Of a stretch of 64,000 bases of DNA, positions 24,226-32,848 are shown one piece after another. This DNA comes from Lutacidiplasma sp049802875 (GTDB taxonomy: Archaea; Thermoplasmatota; Thermoplasmata; Lutacidiplasmatales; UBA184). Position 1 is the first letter of the stretch. Every line of letters starts with the position of its first letter. The notes under the pieces were generated by a model. That model had not been told where the DNA came from, did no database searches, and saw nothing but the letters and a program-made list of their open reading frames with translations. The DNA lies in assembly GCA_049802875.1 (NCBI GenBank), contig JBARNH010000036.1:1-64000 (forward strand). The letters are read 5' to 3'. Both the position numbers and the translations under genes were made by a program.

Positions 24226-27200
24226 ATGAGGCGGCAGTTCGTCAGCGGAATCGTCGCACTGATCCTCGTCGCGTCCGTCGCATTTCTCATTGCGGTGCCC
24301 GCCCCGAGCACCCCTCCCTCGGCAATCCCCACTCTCTCGCACCTGCAGCCGGACTCGGGCGGTGCTCCCACGATCGCCGTGACCCCGACGCTTGGACCTG
24401 AAGGCAGTACTTTCAACGTGACCGGCGCCGGATTTACCGCGAGTTCCGGGGCGAATGTCTCCTTCGACTCCAGCGTGCTGGCCCCGTTCGGGGGTTCGGA
24501 CTGTACTCACTCGGGGACGAACATCACGACCAACTCTACCGGAGGATTTGCCTGTCTGTTCACGGTGCCCACCATCTCTCCCGGCTCGTACGGGGTCAAC
24601 GCGACCGATCAGTCCACAACCAACGAATCGAACACGGTCTCGTTTCAAGTGACGGCCCTGACGATCGTGGTCTCCCCGTTGCAGGGGCCGGTAGGGAGCA
24701 GCGTCACCGTGACCGGCTCCGGATTCACGGTGTCATCCCCGGCAAAGGTCAGTTTCTCTTCGGTCGTTCTTACACCGAAGTCGAGCGGGGATTGTGTGGT
24801 CAGCGGCACGACCATCACGACCGACCCGAGCGGCGGTTTCGCCTGCACGTTCACTGTGCCGACTTCGACCCCAGGGGCACACGACATCAATGCCACCGAC
24901 CTCGCCACGTCCAACTCGACTACCCCATCGACGTTCACCGTGACCACGCTATTGATCGGGACGACCCCAAGCCAAGGACCGGTGGGCAGTACATTCACCG
25001 TGACGGGCTCGGGGTTCACCGTCAGCTCGGGCGCCGAGGTGAGCTTCGACGCGACCGCGCTCGCCCCGACCGGGGGTGCAGATTGCCCGGCGACCGCGAC
25101 CACCATCACGACCGACCCGAGCGGCGCCTTCTCCTGCCGCTTCACCGTCCCTTCCGAGAGCACCGGGTCGCACAACATCGTCGGAACGGACCTCGCCACC
25201 TCCAATTCTGCCAGCCCCGTTTCGTTCACCGTGACCGCTGTCGGTATCACGGTCTCGCCCCAGCAGGGCCCCCAAGGGGCGACGGTCACCGTCTCCGGGA
25301 GCGGATTTTCCGTTGACACGACGCTCGCCTCCCTCGTTGTGGCCGCGGTGACGATCACCAGCTGCCCGACGGCCGGCTCGCTGATGAGCAACGGGACGGG
25401 GGCGTTTTCCTGCGCTTTCTCCGCCCCGAGCGGGACCTCGGGAACCACGGTGACCGCCACGGACGTTGGCGGCTCGGTGGCCACGGGCACGTTCGCGGTG
25501 ACCTCACTGGCCATCTCGGTGCTCCCCGCCCAGGGCCCCGAAGGGGAGGCGGTGAGCGTTTCCGGGACCGGGTTTTCGGTCTCCTCGACCCTTCGATCGG
25601 TCGTCTTTGACGGAGTCACGGAGACGATCTGCGCCGGCGGCGGGTCGATGACGACGGATTCGGCCGGGGCGATCCTGTGCGCCTTCACGGTTCCGGGCGG
25701 TACATCAGGAACGACCGTTGCCGTGACCGACTCGGGCGGCGAGTTCGCGACGGCGACCTTCGCCGTCACCGTACCCGCCATCACGGTCCAGCCCGGAGAG
25801 GGCGGGATCGGATCGACGGTGTCGGTCAACGGACAGGGATTCTCTGTCTCCACCGGCCTCGAGTCGCTCGTGTTCGACGGGATCACGATCTCGACCTGCA
25901 CCGGGGGAGGGTCGCTCACTACGGACAGCTCGGGGGCGTTTTCGTGCACATTTCCGGTGCCGAGCGGCGCCTCCGGAACGACGGTGATTGCCACCGACGT
26001 CGGTGGGGAGTCCGGGACCGGAACCTTTACCGTGACGACGCCGGCGATAACGGTCGCCCCCGGGCAGGGCGCCGTGGGAAGCGCGTTCACCGTGACCGGG
26101 TCCGAATTCACCGCCAACTCCGGAGCGACGGTCACTTTCGACGGCAGTGCGCTCACCCCGGCCGGAGGTTCTGATTGCACCTTCACGGGGACAACAATCC
26201 GGACGGATTCGAGCGGCGCGTTCTCGTGCACGTTCTCTGTCCCTTTGGAAGCGGGAGGGAGCGCCACCGTGCTGGTGACCGAAGGAACCAATCAGGCCAG
26301 TCGAGAGTTCGTGGTCACCCCCTCACTGGCGATCTCGATTCCGAGCGGCACGGTGGGGGCGAAGGTCAATGTCTCCGGGAACGGCTTCGTCCCGGCGACC
26401 GCGTTCACGGTGTTTTGGAACGCCTCGACCACGCTCTGCTCCGGTAATTCGTCGGCCACGGGCGGGTTCTCCTGCCCCTTCGTGATCCCCGCAACGCCCG
26501 CGGGGTCGAACACGCTCTCCGCGGTCCAGGGCACGCTGACGGTGAACTCCGCATTCACCGTAATCCCCAGTGCGGGGATCGCTCCGAACACCGGCCCGGT
26601 GGGGAGCACCGTGGCGATCACCGGAACGGGGTTTGATGCGATGACGCGTTACACGGTCTCGTGGAACGCCTCCGTTGAGCTCTGCGCCGGTACAACGTCT
26701 CCGGTCGGGGGATTTTTCTGTACGGCCGTCGTTCCCGCGTCGAACCCGGGAGCGATCTCTCTCACCGTATCCGAGGGGACCCACACTCCCACGTTCAGCT
26801 TCACTGTCACTCCGTCCGCTCCTCCGACCCCGGCGAGCGCGGCGGCGCCGTTCCCCTGGTGGGAAGTCGCGGTCGTCGTGGTCCTGCTCGGTGTGGTGCT
26901 CGCCGCCGTTCTGGTGTTCGGGCTCCGGCGACGGCGAAGGCCGCGGGGGCGTCCTGGCCCTCGCTCACACTCGGGAAGCAGCGTGGCGGCTTGGCAATCG
27001 ACTCCACCCCCGCCGTCGGGCTCCAGCTCGCCGCCTGCAGCGGCCGGCACGCTTCCGGTGCCACCTCCGCCCGGGGTATCCGGCGCGGAACACGTCGGCG
27101 AGCCGGAGGACATCGACGTGCTGATCTCCCGCCTGGAGAAAATGAGCGTTCAGATGTTCAAGAAAACCCCGAAGGAACTGGGGCACCCGGACCCCGCAGG

Positions 27201-27234
27201 CGAAACCTCCGGGGAACCGTCGAACGAACCGTAG
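24226..27234 (+). CDS. Anchored surface protein with nine TIG/IPT-like repeats
   Basis: This 1002-residue protein begins with a signal/TM segment (about residues 9-24). Nine repeats of 75-95 residues follow, each opening with a form of VxPxQGPVGSxxTVTGSGF as in IPT/TIG Ig-like domains. Most repeats have two Cys, for example SDC...FAC, which could form one disulfide each. After them come a Pro-rich stretch, FPWWE and a TM helix (about 890-912), RRRRRPRGR, and a cytosolic Pro/Ser tail. The tail ends in an amphipathic helix, DVLISRLEKMSVQMFKK. Many NxT/NxS sites suit glycosylation by the surrounding glycan genes. It is probably an S-layer-associated or adhesive protein. Confidence 0.85.
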   Translation: MRRQFVSGIVALILVASVAFLIAVPAPSTPPSAIPTLSHLQPDSGGAPTIAVTPTLGPEGSTFNVTGAGFTASSGANVSFDSSVLAPFGGSDCTHSGTNITTNSTGGFACLFTVPTISPGSYGVNATDQSTTNESNTVSFQVTALTIVVSPLQGPVGSSVTVTGSGFTVSSPAKVSFSSVVLTPKSSGDCVVSGTTITTDPSGGFACTFTVPTSTPGAHDINATDLATSNSTTPSTFTVTTLLIGTTPSQGPVGSTFTVTGSGFTVSSGAEVSFDATALAPTGGADCPATATTITTDPSGAFSCRFTVPSESTGSHNIVGTDLATSNSASPVSFTVTAVGITVSPQQGPQGATVTVSGSGFSVDTTLASLVVAAVTITSCPTAGSLMSNGTGAFSCAFSAPSGTSGTTVTATDVGGSVATGTFAVTSLAISVLPAQGPEGEAVSVSGTGFSVSSTLRSVVFDGVTETICAGGGSMTTDSAGAILCAFTVPGGTSGTTVAVTDSGGEFATATFAVTVPAITVQPGEGGIGSTVSVNGQGFSVSTGLESLVFDGITISTCTGGGSLTTDSSGAFSCTFPVPSGASGTTVIATDVGGESGTGTFTVTTPAITVAPGQGAVGSAFTVTGSEFTANSGATVTFDGSALTPAGGSDCTFTGTTIRTDSSGAFSCTFSVPLEAGGSATVLVTEGTNQASREFVVTPSLAISIPSGTVGAKVNVSGNGFVPATAFTVFWNASTTLCSGNSSATGGFSCPFVIPATPAGSNTLSAVQGTLTVNSAFTVIPSAGIAPNTGPVGSTVAITGTGFDAMTRYTVSWNASVELCAGTTSPVGGFFCTAVVPASNPGAISLTVSEGTHTPTFSFTVTPSAPPTPASAAAPFPWWEVAVVVVLLGVVLAAVLVFGLRRRRRPRGRPGPRSHSGSSVAAWQSTPPPPSGSSSPPAAAGTLPVPPPPGVSGAEHVGEPEDIDVLISRLEKMSVQMFKKTPKELGHPDPAGETSGEPSNEP

Positions 27235-27268
27235 GGGTCCAGCGACGGGTCAACTCCGGCGAAGCTGC

Positions 27269-27787
27269 CTAGGCCGGTACCGGCAACGTCACGTGGGAGA
27301 GGGAGGCCGGGAGCCCTCGGGCAACTCGGTCACCGACGGGTCGGAATCCGAGTTCCTTCGATTCGAAGGCGGCGCGAACCGCTCGTGCGAGGTACGGAAC
27401 GGCCGGATACTCCTCGAGTTCCGATGCGCGAACCCAAGCATACTCGGTGTGCTCCCGGACGTCGAGCCGCGGAGACTTCCGGACGGGAGCGGAGCAGTGG
27501 AAGTACACTCCCACTGTCGGTCGGATCTTCCCTCGTTTGGAGATCGTACCGAACACCTCGGCGTGGAATAGGGGTCCGATGCGAACGTCAAACCCCGTTT
27601 CCTCGCGCACCTCTCGCCGGGCGGCGCGCGCGAGCGTCTCGCCGGGCTCGACGTGACCCCCCGGCAGATCCCAAGCGCCGGGGTTGGAGGCGGCGGTGGA
27701 ACGGTGAAGAAGGAGGATCTGGTCACCGCGAAAGATCGCGGCGCCGGCCGATACCCGCGCCCGCAAATTTTCCTGGTTCCGCTTCAT
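27269..27787 (-). CDS. Nudix hydrolase
   Basis: This 172-residue protein has the Nudix box GGHVEPGETLARAARREV followed by REETGF, preceded by AGAAIFRGDQILLLHRS and GAWDLPGG. It resembles MutT/dNTP-type hydrolases. It is convergent with the surface-protein gene (34-bp gap) and divergent from the GT-C-like gene. The substrate is unknown. Confidence 0.92.
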   Translation of the reverse strand: MKRNQENLRARVSAGAAIFRGDQILLLHRSTAASNPGAWDLPGGHVEPGETLARAARREVREETGFDVRIGPLFHAEVFGTISKRGKIRPTVGVYFHCSAPVRKSPRLDVREHTEYAWVRASELEEYPAVPYLARAVRAAFESKELGFRPVGDRVARGLPASLSHVTLPVPA

Positions 27788-27914
27788 GGGGGGCAGCCTA
27801 CCATCTTGGGGGTCGTGAAGCTTTCGATGCCTGCAAAAGCCGCGGCGGACCGGTGAGTCTCAGCCGGTCACGCAAGGGGGTAGGTTATTTGGGAGAAACT
27901 CGGCTCAGGGCGGT

Positions 27915-30014
27915 GTGCTCATTCCTCCCGCGTTGGCGTTCGGAGAGCTCGTACTCCTGTTCCTGATCCCTCTCCCGCTCGGAGCCATCACCCTCCGCCT
28001 CGCGGAACGGTTCTTGGGACACGGGTTGGGCTTCTCACCTCTCGAACGCGTTTTGGTCGCTTTCTTCGCGGCGGGCACGATCCTCTTCGTTTTCGCGGCC
28101 CTCCCGGTCGCGTGGTACGGTTGGGCCCTGATCTCGGCCGTCTTCGGGGCCGGGATGGCCGCCTTCGTGGTGATCACCCTACGAGAGCGTGGCGCCGGCC
28201 TCCGTCCGATCCTCGCCTTCATGAAAGGCGTGCCGGGTCTCCTCCTCGTCGGGGGGACTCTCGGGCTCGTCGCTCTGGAACTCCTCGCGACCTGGACAAT
28301 CCCGTTCCCGAACACCTACGACGGAGCGTCGACCGCCGTCTGGGTGAACCTCCTTCTGGCGAATCATACGATGCCCTGGACCCTGGCTCCCTACGCGAAT
28401 TGGGGCGTCGCCTACCCTTTCGGAGCCGTCGTCTGGATGTCGATCCCCGTGGCACTGTTCGGGTGGCCGATCACCGGGGCCCCGGTGCTGCTCCCTCCGC
28501 TCTTCCTGGCCCTGACCGTCCCCTCGGCGTATGCCCTCGGGTCGCGAGTGGCCGCGGGCTCCCGACAAGCACCGGAGGGCGTCGGCCTCCTCTTCGCAGG
28601 GTTCTTCGGGCTCGTGACGGCGTGGCCCCGACTCTTCGTGGGCGGTTCGTATGACTTCATCTTCGTAACCCCCCTGTTTCTGATCTCCTTGGGCTGCCTC
28701 CCAGGTTTGCTCCGGGCGACCGGGCGGAACTGGAAAGACCTCGTCGGGGTCGGCGCGTTCGTGGGGGCGATGGTCTGCTTGGGGACCGCGGCTGCCGAGT
28801 TCCTCATCCTCGTCCTCGTGGCCTATCTTCTGATGTTCCGTCGGGAGGTGGCGACGACCCTCCGCTCGGGCTTCGCGCGAATCGTCGGGGTCGCGCTGAT
28901 CGGCTCGGCCTTCATGGTCCGGACTCTCGTCGCCCTCGCCCTATGGTACCCCTATCCCGGGCATGTGCTCACCGAGGCGGGCCAACCTCCGTATGCGACC
29001 CCGGTCTCCCCCTACCAGTTCGGGACTCGGTTAGTGACCGGTGAACTGGACCCGTTCGTCCTGTGGAAGGCGAAGCTGTCCCCGTTCCCGGCGGTCTCCA
29101 TCGAGCTGCAACTGCTGTTGGCGGTCGGTATCGTACTTCTCCTGGTTCGCGCGTGGTCACCCCAGAGTCCGCTCCGAGGATTAGTGAGCTCGCGCCTGAC
29201 TCACCTCGTCGCCGCGGGGACGGCGACCGGGTTGCTACTGGTCGCCTTCCTCCTTGCCACTACCGTTCCGGGGTCTTCGATTCAGGAGGAGGGGCTGCTC
29301 GCGTCCCTGGAAGAATCGTCGGAAATTCTGTTCCTATTTTTCTGCCTCATCGCGTTGGTCCCGCTGATCGCGGCGGTCGAGCTGCTGCGCACGGGCCGAC
29401 GCGTCACGACGGGAGGAGTCGACCTCGAGGACCTTCCGTCGAAAGGTCCAACGGCGCCCACTCGGACCTCTTGGCATTACTCTGCCCGGCGACCGTCGAG
29501 CGGGGTCACGACCGTGTTGGTGTTGGTGTTGCTCATCCCGCTGGGATCGGGCGCGTACACCTCCGTGGTCGACGGACCGGGGTACCTCCACGGTGCGGTG
29601 ACGTTGACGGCCAGTGTGACCCCGAGCGATGCGGATGCGCTTCGCTGGGCCGGGGCGAACCTTCCCGGCTGCTCCCGGGTGTTGGTGGCGCCGGGCTCCG
29701 CAGCCGAGTTTCTCCCCGAATTCGCGCGAGTTTCTGTGGTCTATCCGATGCTGCCGGCCCCGGTGAACCTCTCCTATGCACTCATTGTGGCCGGCCTCAT
29801 CCTCGGCCAGTACAACTCGACCTTCCGGGCCGAACTCGTACAGCTCGAGGTCACCGAGGTGTTCGGGACCGGTATGAACTCGGCCTCGTACCTCCCCTTC
29901 GACCTTCAGCCGCTCGCCACATCGAGCGACTTCCATCTTCTGTTTCAGGAGGGCGACGCATCGATCTACGAGTTCCTCCCCGGTGCGACGGCGTCGGGCT
30001 GCGCCGTGGCCTGA
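27915..30014 (+). CDS. Polytopic GT-C-like membrane protein
   Basis: This 699-residue protein has about 14 hydrophobic segments and an early extracytoplasmic loop, NTYDGASTAVWVNLLLAN. A soluble C-terminal part follows (about 585-699: SDADALRWAGANL, LVAPGSAAEFLPEF). This layout matches polytopic GT-C glycosyltransferases that use a polyprenyl-phosphate sugar, though no clear catalytic motif was identified. The start codon is GTG; a TATA-like GGTTATTTGG (27882-27891) lies about 25 bp upstream, so the message should be leaderless. It sits in the glycan island. Confidence 0.7.
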   Translation: MLIPPALAFGELVLLFLIPLPLGAITLRLAERFLGHGLGFSPLERVLVAFFAAGTILFVFAALPVAWYGWALISAVFGAGMAAFVVITLRERGAGLRPILAFMKGVPGLLLVGGTLGLVALELLATWTIPFPNTYDGASTAVWVNLLLANHTMPWTLAPYANWGVAYPFGAVVWMSIPVALFGWPITGAPVLLPPLFLALTVPSAYALGSRVAAGSRQAPEGVGLLFAGFFGLVTAWPRLFVGGSYDFIFVTPLFLISLGCLPGLLRATGRNWKDLVGVGAFVGAMVCLGTAAAEFLILVLVAYLLMFRREVATTLRSGFARIVGVALIGSAFMVRTLVALALWYPYPGHVLTEAGQPPYATPVSPYQFGTRLVTGELDPFVLWKAKLSPFPAVSIELQLLLAVGIVLLLVRAWSPQSPLRGLVSSRLTHLVAAGTATGLLLVAFLLATTVPGSSIQEEGLLASLEESSEILFLFFCLIALVPLIAAVELLRTGRRVTTGGVDLEDLPSKGPTAPTRTSWHYSARRPSSGVTTVLVLVLLIPLGSGAYTSVVDGPGYLHGAVTLTASVTPSDADALRWAGANLPGCSRVLVAPGSAAEFLPEFARVSVVYPMLPAPVNLSYALIVAGLILGQYNSTFRAELVQLEVTEVFGTGMNSASYLPFDLQPLATSSDFHLLFQEGDASIYEFLPGATASGCAVA

Positions 30015-30017
30015 GGG

Positions 30018-31091
30018 TCACTCCATCCCGTACAGCTGACGTCGCAATCGAATGTACACGCGGGTCCCGAGGCTGGGGGCGAACAGCGAGAGGAAACCGA
30101 GGGGCACCGCGGTCCAATATCGGCGGACTTCGAACGACCGGGTCGCCCCCAACGTCCGGAGCAACGACGTCGCCCGTGCAGACCGCGGAACGCCCGGGTC
30201 CCGGAGCGAGAAGATCACCTCCCCGATGTCCCGTTGCGCCACAATCGAGGCGACGACGGCTGCTGGCCCTTCGCGGCGGACGAATGCGACCAGGGACTCT
30301 CGGCGCCGTTGGGCGTTCGTCTGAAACTCTCGGAGACGCCGCAGCTGCTCCGCGGAGTCCGCCGTCGTTGGGTCCGAGTTGCTGGCGGCATGGCGTCGCA
30401 ACGCAGTGATCGGTATCGGATCGAATACGAGGGCGCCCGGAGCGGTGAGGGCGAGGTAGAGCAGCGTGACATCGACCAGCATGTCGACCTGATCGAGCAG
30501 GTCCGCCCCTCGCTCCAGAAGCTCCCGTCGGACGGCGATAGAGCTGTTGTTGAAGCCGACCGGGATCCCGACCATCCGCGCGAGGTCCCGGGGAAGCGGA
30601 CGGCCCGGCACCCGGATCAATCCTCGGTGGCTCCACCGGTGCATCGCCGTTACGGGAGGTCCGGGCTGCGGGTTCGCTTTGCCTTGGCCATCGATGGAGT
30701 GGTAGCCGTTCTGGAAGTAGGTGAGGGTCGGGTCGGCGCGGAACGAGGAGAGCACGCGGCTCAAGTGATTCGGCTCGAACAGGTCGTCGTCCTCCAGGAA
30801 CGCGACGAGCGGGGTGGTCGCTTGGCGGGCCGCCGCCGCGATCTTGTTTCCCAGCCCGACCTCGGAGCACTCCACAAAGGTGAGTTTGGGGTCGCTCGAA
30901 CGCTCGACCAGCTCCGGGGGTCGGTGGGGACCGACCACCAGCACCTCGAACCGGGCAGCGGGAAGATCTTGGCGCAGAACGGACTCGATCGCAAGGGGTA
31001 GGAATTGCAGGCGCGTGTGGAAGACCACGATCACCGTGATATCCGGCGCCGCCGCCGTGGCGGTGGGCGGGCCCGGGGGGGTTCCGCTCAT
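30018..31091 (-). CDS. Glycosyltransferase family 2
   Basis: This 357-residue protein has the GT-A pattern: ITVIVVFHTRLQFLPLAIES, then LVVGPHR, then the metal-binding acidic cluster FLEDDDLFEPNHL (near residue 105). An acceptor region follows with VGIPVGFNNSSIAVRREL. The C-terminus has a short hydrophobic segment (WTAVPLGFLSLFAPSLG) that may attach it to the membrane. ATG 31091 is preferred over the upstream TTG 31103. It is convergent with the GT-C-like gene and transcribed after rmlD-like and rfbA-like genes. Confidence 0.87.
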   Translation of the reverse strand: MSGTPPGPPTATAAAPDITVIVVFHTRLQFLPLAIESVLRQDLPAARFEVLVVGPHRPPELVERSSDPKLTFVECSEVGLGNKIAAAARQATTPLVAFLEDDDLFEPNHLSRVLSSFRADPTLTYFQNGYHSIDGQGKANPQPGPPVTAMHRWSHRGLIRVPGRPLPRDLARMVGIPVGFNNSSIAVRRELLERGADLLDQVDMLVDVTLLYLALTAPGALVFDPIPITALRRHAASNSDPTTADSAEQLRRLREFQTNAQRRRESLVAFVRREGPAAVVASIVAQRDIGEVIFSLRDPGVPRSARATSLLRTLGATRSFEVRRYWTAVPLGFLSLFAPSLGTRVYIRLRRQLYGME

Positions 31092-31133
31092 CGGTTCCCT
31101 CAACCCCCGGAGCGACGAGCAGCGGTCGCCACG

Positions 31134-32015
31134 CTAGTCCATCGTTTGCAGGCGCAATCGCTCCAGACCGTCTCGGACGGTGAGCATGGGGATGTTCGTC
31201 ACCCGCTCGACCTTGGCCGAGGAGAGGTTGACGGAGGGAGGCCGGGGCGCGATCTGGTGGAGCTGTGGGGTGGTCACCGGGCTGATGAGCGACTCGTCCA
31301 GGCCGAAGGTCCGGGCGATTTCGAGCGAGAAATCGAATCGGCTGAGGCAGTCCTTTCCGGCGATGTGGAACATGCCGGTCGCCCCTTTCTCGTACAGACC
31401 GAGCAGCTGCTCGGCGAGATTGTCTGCCCACGTCGGGTTGCTCTTCTGGTCGTTGACAATCGTCACTCGCTCCCCCTTTCGCAGCTTATCGACCAACCAG
31501 AGGGCGAAGCTGACCTTGTTGAGTCCTCCGACGCCGTAGATCACCGCGGGCCGGGCGACCGCGAAGTTCAGGCCGAACGCGTCCAGCATCTGCTCGACGA
31601 CCACCTTCGTCATCGCGAAGTAGCTCAGCGGGTGGGGCTTGTCCTTCTCGGTGTAGCGTAGCTTGCGTCCGTCGAAGACGTACTCGGTCGACAGGAACTC
31701 GTACTTGCAACTGAACTTTTTGCACGCCTCCGCCACGTTTCGGGCTCCATCGACGTTGTTCTTCCACGCGTCCTCGTGATGCACCTCGCAATGGTCGACG
31801 TTGTTGAGCGAGTGCGTGTCGACCACGAGGTCGGGTTTCACGCGTTCGACCAGGCGGACGACCGCCTCCCGGTCGCCGGTGTCGATCCGATGGAGGTTCT
31901 TCCCTTTGAGCTCGTGCGACAGATACGTGCCGTGGACCTCGAAGCGGCCCTCGGCCAGCTTCGCGACGCGACTCCCGACCAGCCCGCTCTGCCCGATCAC
32001 GAGGATACGATCCAT
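31134..32015 (-). CDS. RmlD-like dTDP-4-dehydrorhamnose reductase family SDR
   Basis: This 293-residue SDR has ILVIGQSGLVGSRV, then DLVVDTHSLNNVDHCE, then FLSTEYVFDG, which matches the STDYVFDG of RmlD. In the catalytic YxxxK window the sequence reads SYFAMTK, which puts Phe where Tyr is expected and Tyr one place earlier. It would reduce dTDP-4-keto-rhamnose, or it may be a MAT2B-like binding protein. It starts 3 bp after the nucleotidyltransferase stop, in a minus-strand operon. Confidence 0.85.
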   Translation of the reverse strand: MDRILVIGQSGLVGSRVAKLAEGRFEVHGTYLSHELKGKNLHRIDTGDREAVVRLVERVKPDLVVDTHSLNNVDHCEVHHEDAWKNNVDGARNVAEACKKFSCKYEFLSTEYVFDGRKLRYTEKDKPHPLSYFAMTKVVVEQMLDAFGLNFAVARPAVIYGVGGLNKVSFALWLVDKLRKGERVTIVNDQKSNPTWADNLAEQLLGLYEKGATGMFHIAGKDCLSRFDFSLEIARTFGLDESLISPVTTPQLHQIAPRPPSVNLSSAKVERVTNIPMLTVRDGLERLRLQTMD

Positions 32016-32018
32016 CGT

Positions 32019-32750
32019 CTAGCTCCCTCGGGCCCCTGACTTGCGGGCCGCATACAGGGTGGCTCTCTTGAAGCCATCCTCCGTCCCGGCGTCGGCCACG
32101 AAACGGTCCGTGAAAATGGGGTGGAGTCGGTCGTTTCGGATGTACCAGTTCATGACGTCGGCGATCTCCAGCTCCCGTCGCGCGCTCGGGGAGACGGAGC
32201 GAATTACTTGGAACACATCGGGGGGAAAGACGTACAGACCGACGACCATCTGGTCCGACCTCGGGTGGGCCGGATGGTCTTCGATCGCCCGTATTCTCCC
32301 GGAAGTGTCGAGCTCCGCGATCGCGACGTGCTGAGGGTCGGTCGCGGGAGCCACGAACACGTGCGCGTTGTCGTCTCCCAGAACCTCCGGAGAGAGCGTG
32401 ACCGGTTCGAAGAGATCGTCCCCTAGGATCGCGACGACCTTGGACCCCCGGAAGAATGACTCGGTCTGGAGCAACGCATGGGCGACTCCCTTGGGGCCGT
32501 CCTGGCCGATCAGCGTGAGAGTCACGCCGTAGCGGCTCCCGTCGCCGAGCACCTGACGGAACGACTCGAGGTGCTCGGTGCCCGTCACAACGCCGACCTC
32601 TCGGATGCCTATCCCTTGGAGGGTCCCGATCGGGAAGGCGACCATCGGACGGTCGAAGACCGGCAGGAGGTGCTTGTTGATTGCAAAGGTATACGGTCGA
32701 AGACGGGTGCCTGTGCCCCCCGCGAGGACGGCGCCTTTCTGAATCCCCAT
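32019..32750 (-). CDS. Glucose-1-phosphate thymidylyltransferase-like nucleotidyltransferase
   Basis: This 243-residue protein has VLAGGTGTRLRPYTFAINKH (the nucleotide-binding loop of RmlA-type enzymes), KHLLPVFDRPM, VAILGDDLFEP with the metal-binding Asp pair, and VGLYVFPPDVF. RmlA joins dTTP and glucose 1-phosphate to give dTDP-glucose. It is first in an operon with the RmlD-like gene and shares a promoter region with the divergent epimerase gene. Confidence 0.88.
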   Translation of the reverse strand: MGIQKGAVLAGGTGTRLRPYTFAINKHLLPVFDRPMVAFPIGTLQGIGIREVGVVTGTEHLESFRQVLGDGSRYGVTLTLIGQDGPKGVAHALLQTESFFRGSKVVAILGDDLFEPVTLSPEVLGDDNAHVFVAPATDPQHVAIAELDTSGRIRAIEDHPAHPRSDQMVVGLYVFPPDVFQVIRSVSPSARRELEIADVMNWYIRNDRLHPIFTDRFVADAGTEDGFKRATLYAARKSGARGS

Positions 32751-32775
32751 GTGTACCCTGACAACATGGTCCCAA

Positions 32776-32784
32776 GGTTTATAC
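32776..32784. promoter_or_regulatory. Shared divergent TATA element
   Basis: GGTTTATAC reads as a TATA box on both strands. On the minus strand it predicts a start near 32754, 4 nt before ATG 32750 (leaderless). On the plus strand it predicts a start near 32806 and a leader of about 40 nt with a purine-rich GGCGGAGAGAGAGG before ATG 32849. It would co-regulate both halves of the nucleotide-sugar cluster. Confidence 0.5.
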
Positions 32785-32848
32785 GTGACACTGTTTCAAG
32801 GTAAGACGTTCCGACCTCTCCTAGCGAGGAACAGGCGGAGAGAGAGGC

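Noticed and set aside
24645..26291. 548-residue open frame antisense to the TIG-repeat surface protein
   Set aside because: It mirrors the repeats of the sense gene, has no signal or family motif, and arises from GC-rich codon bias.
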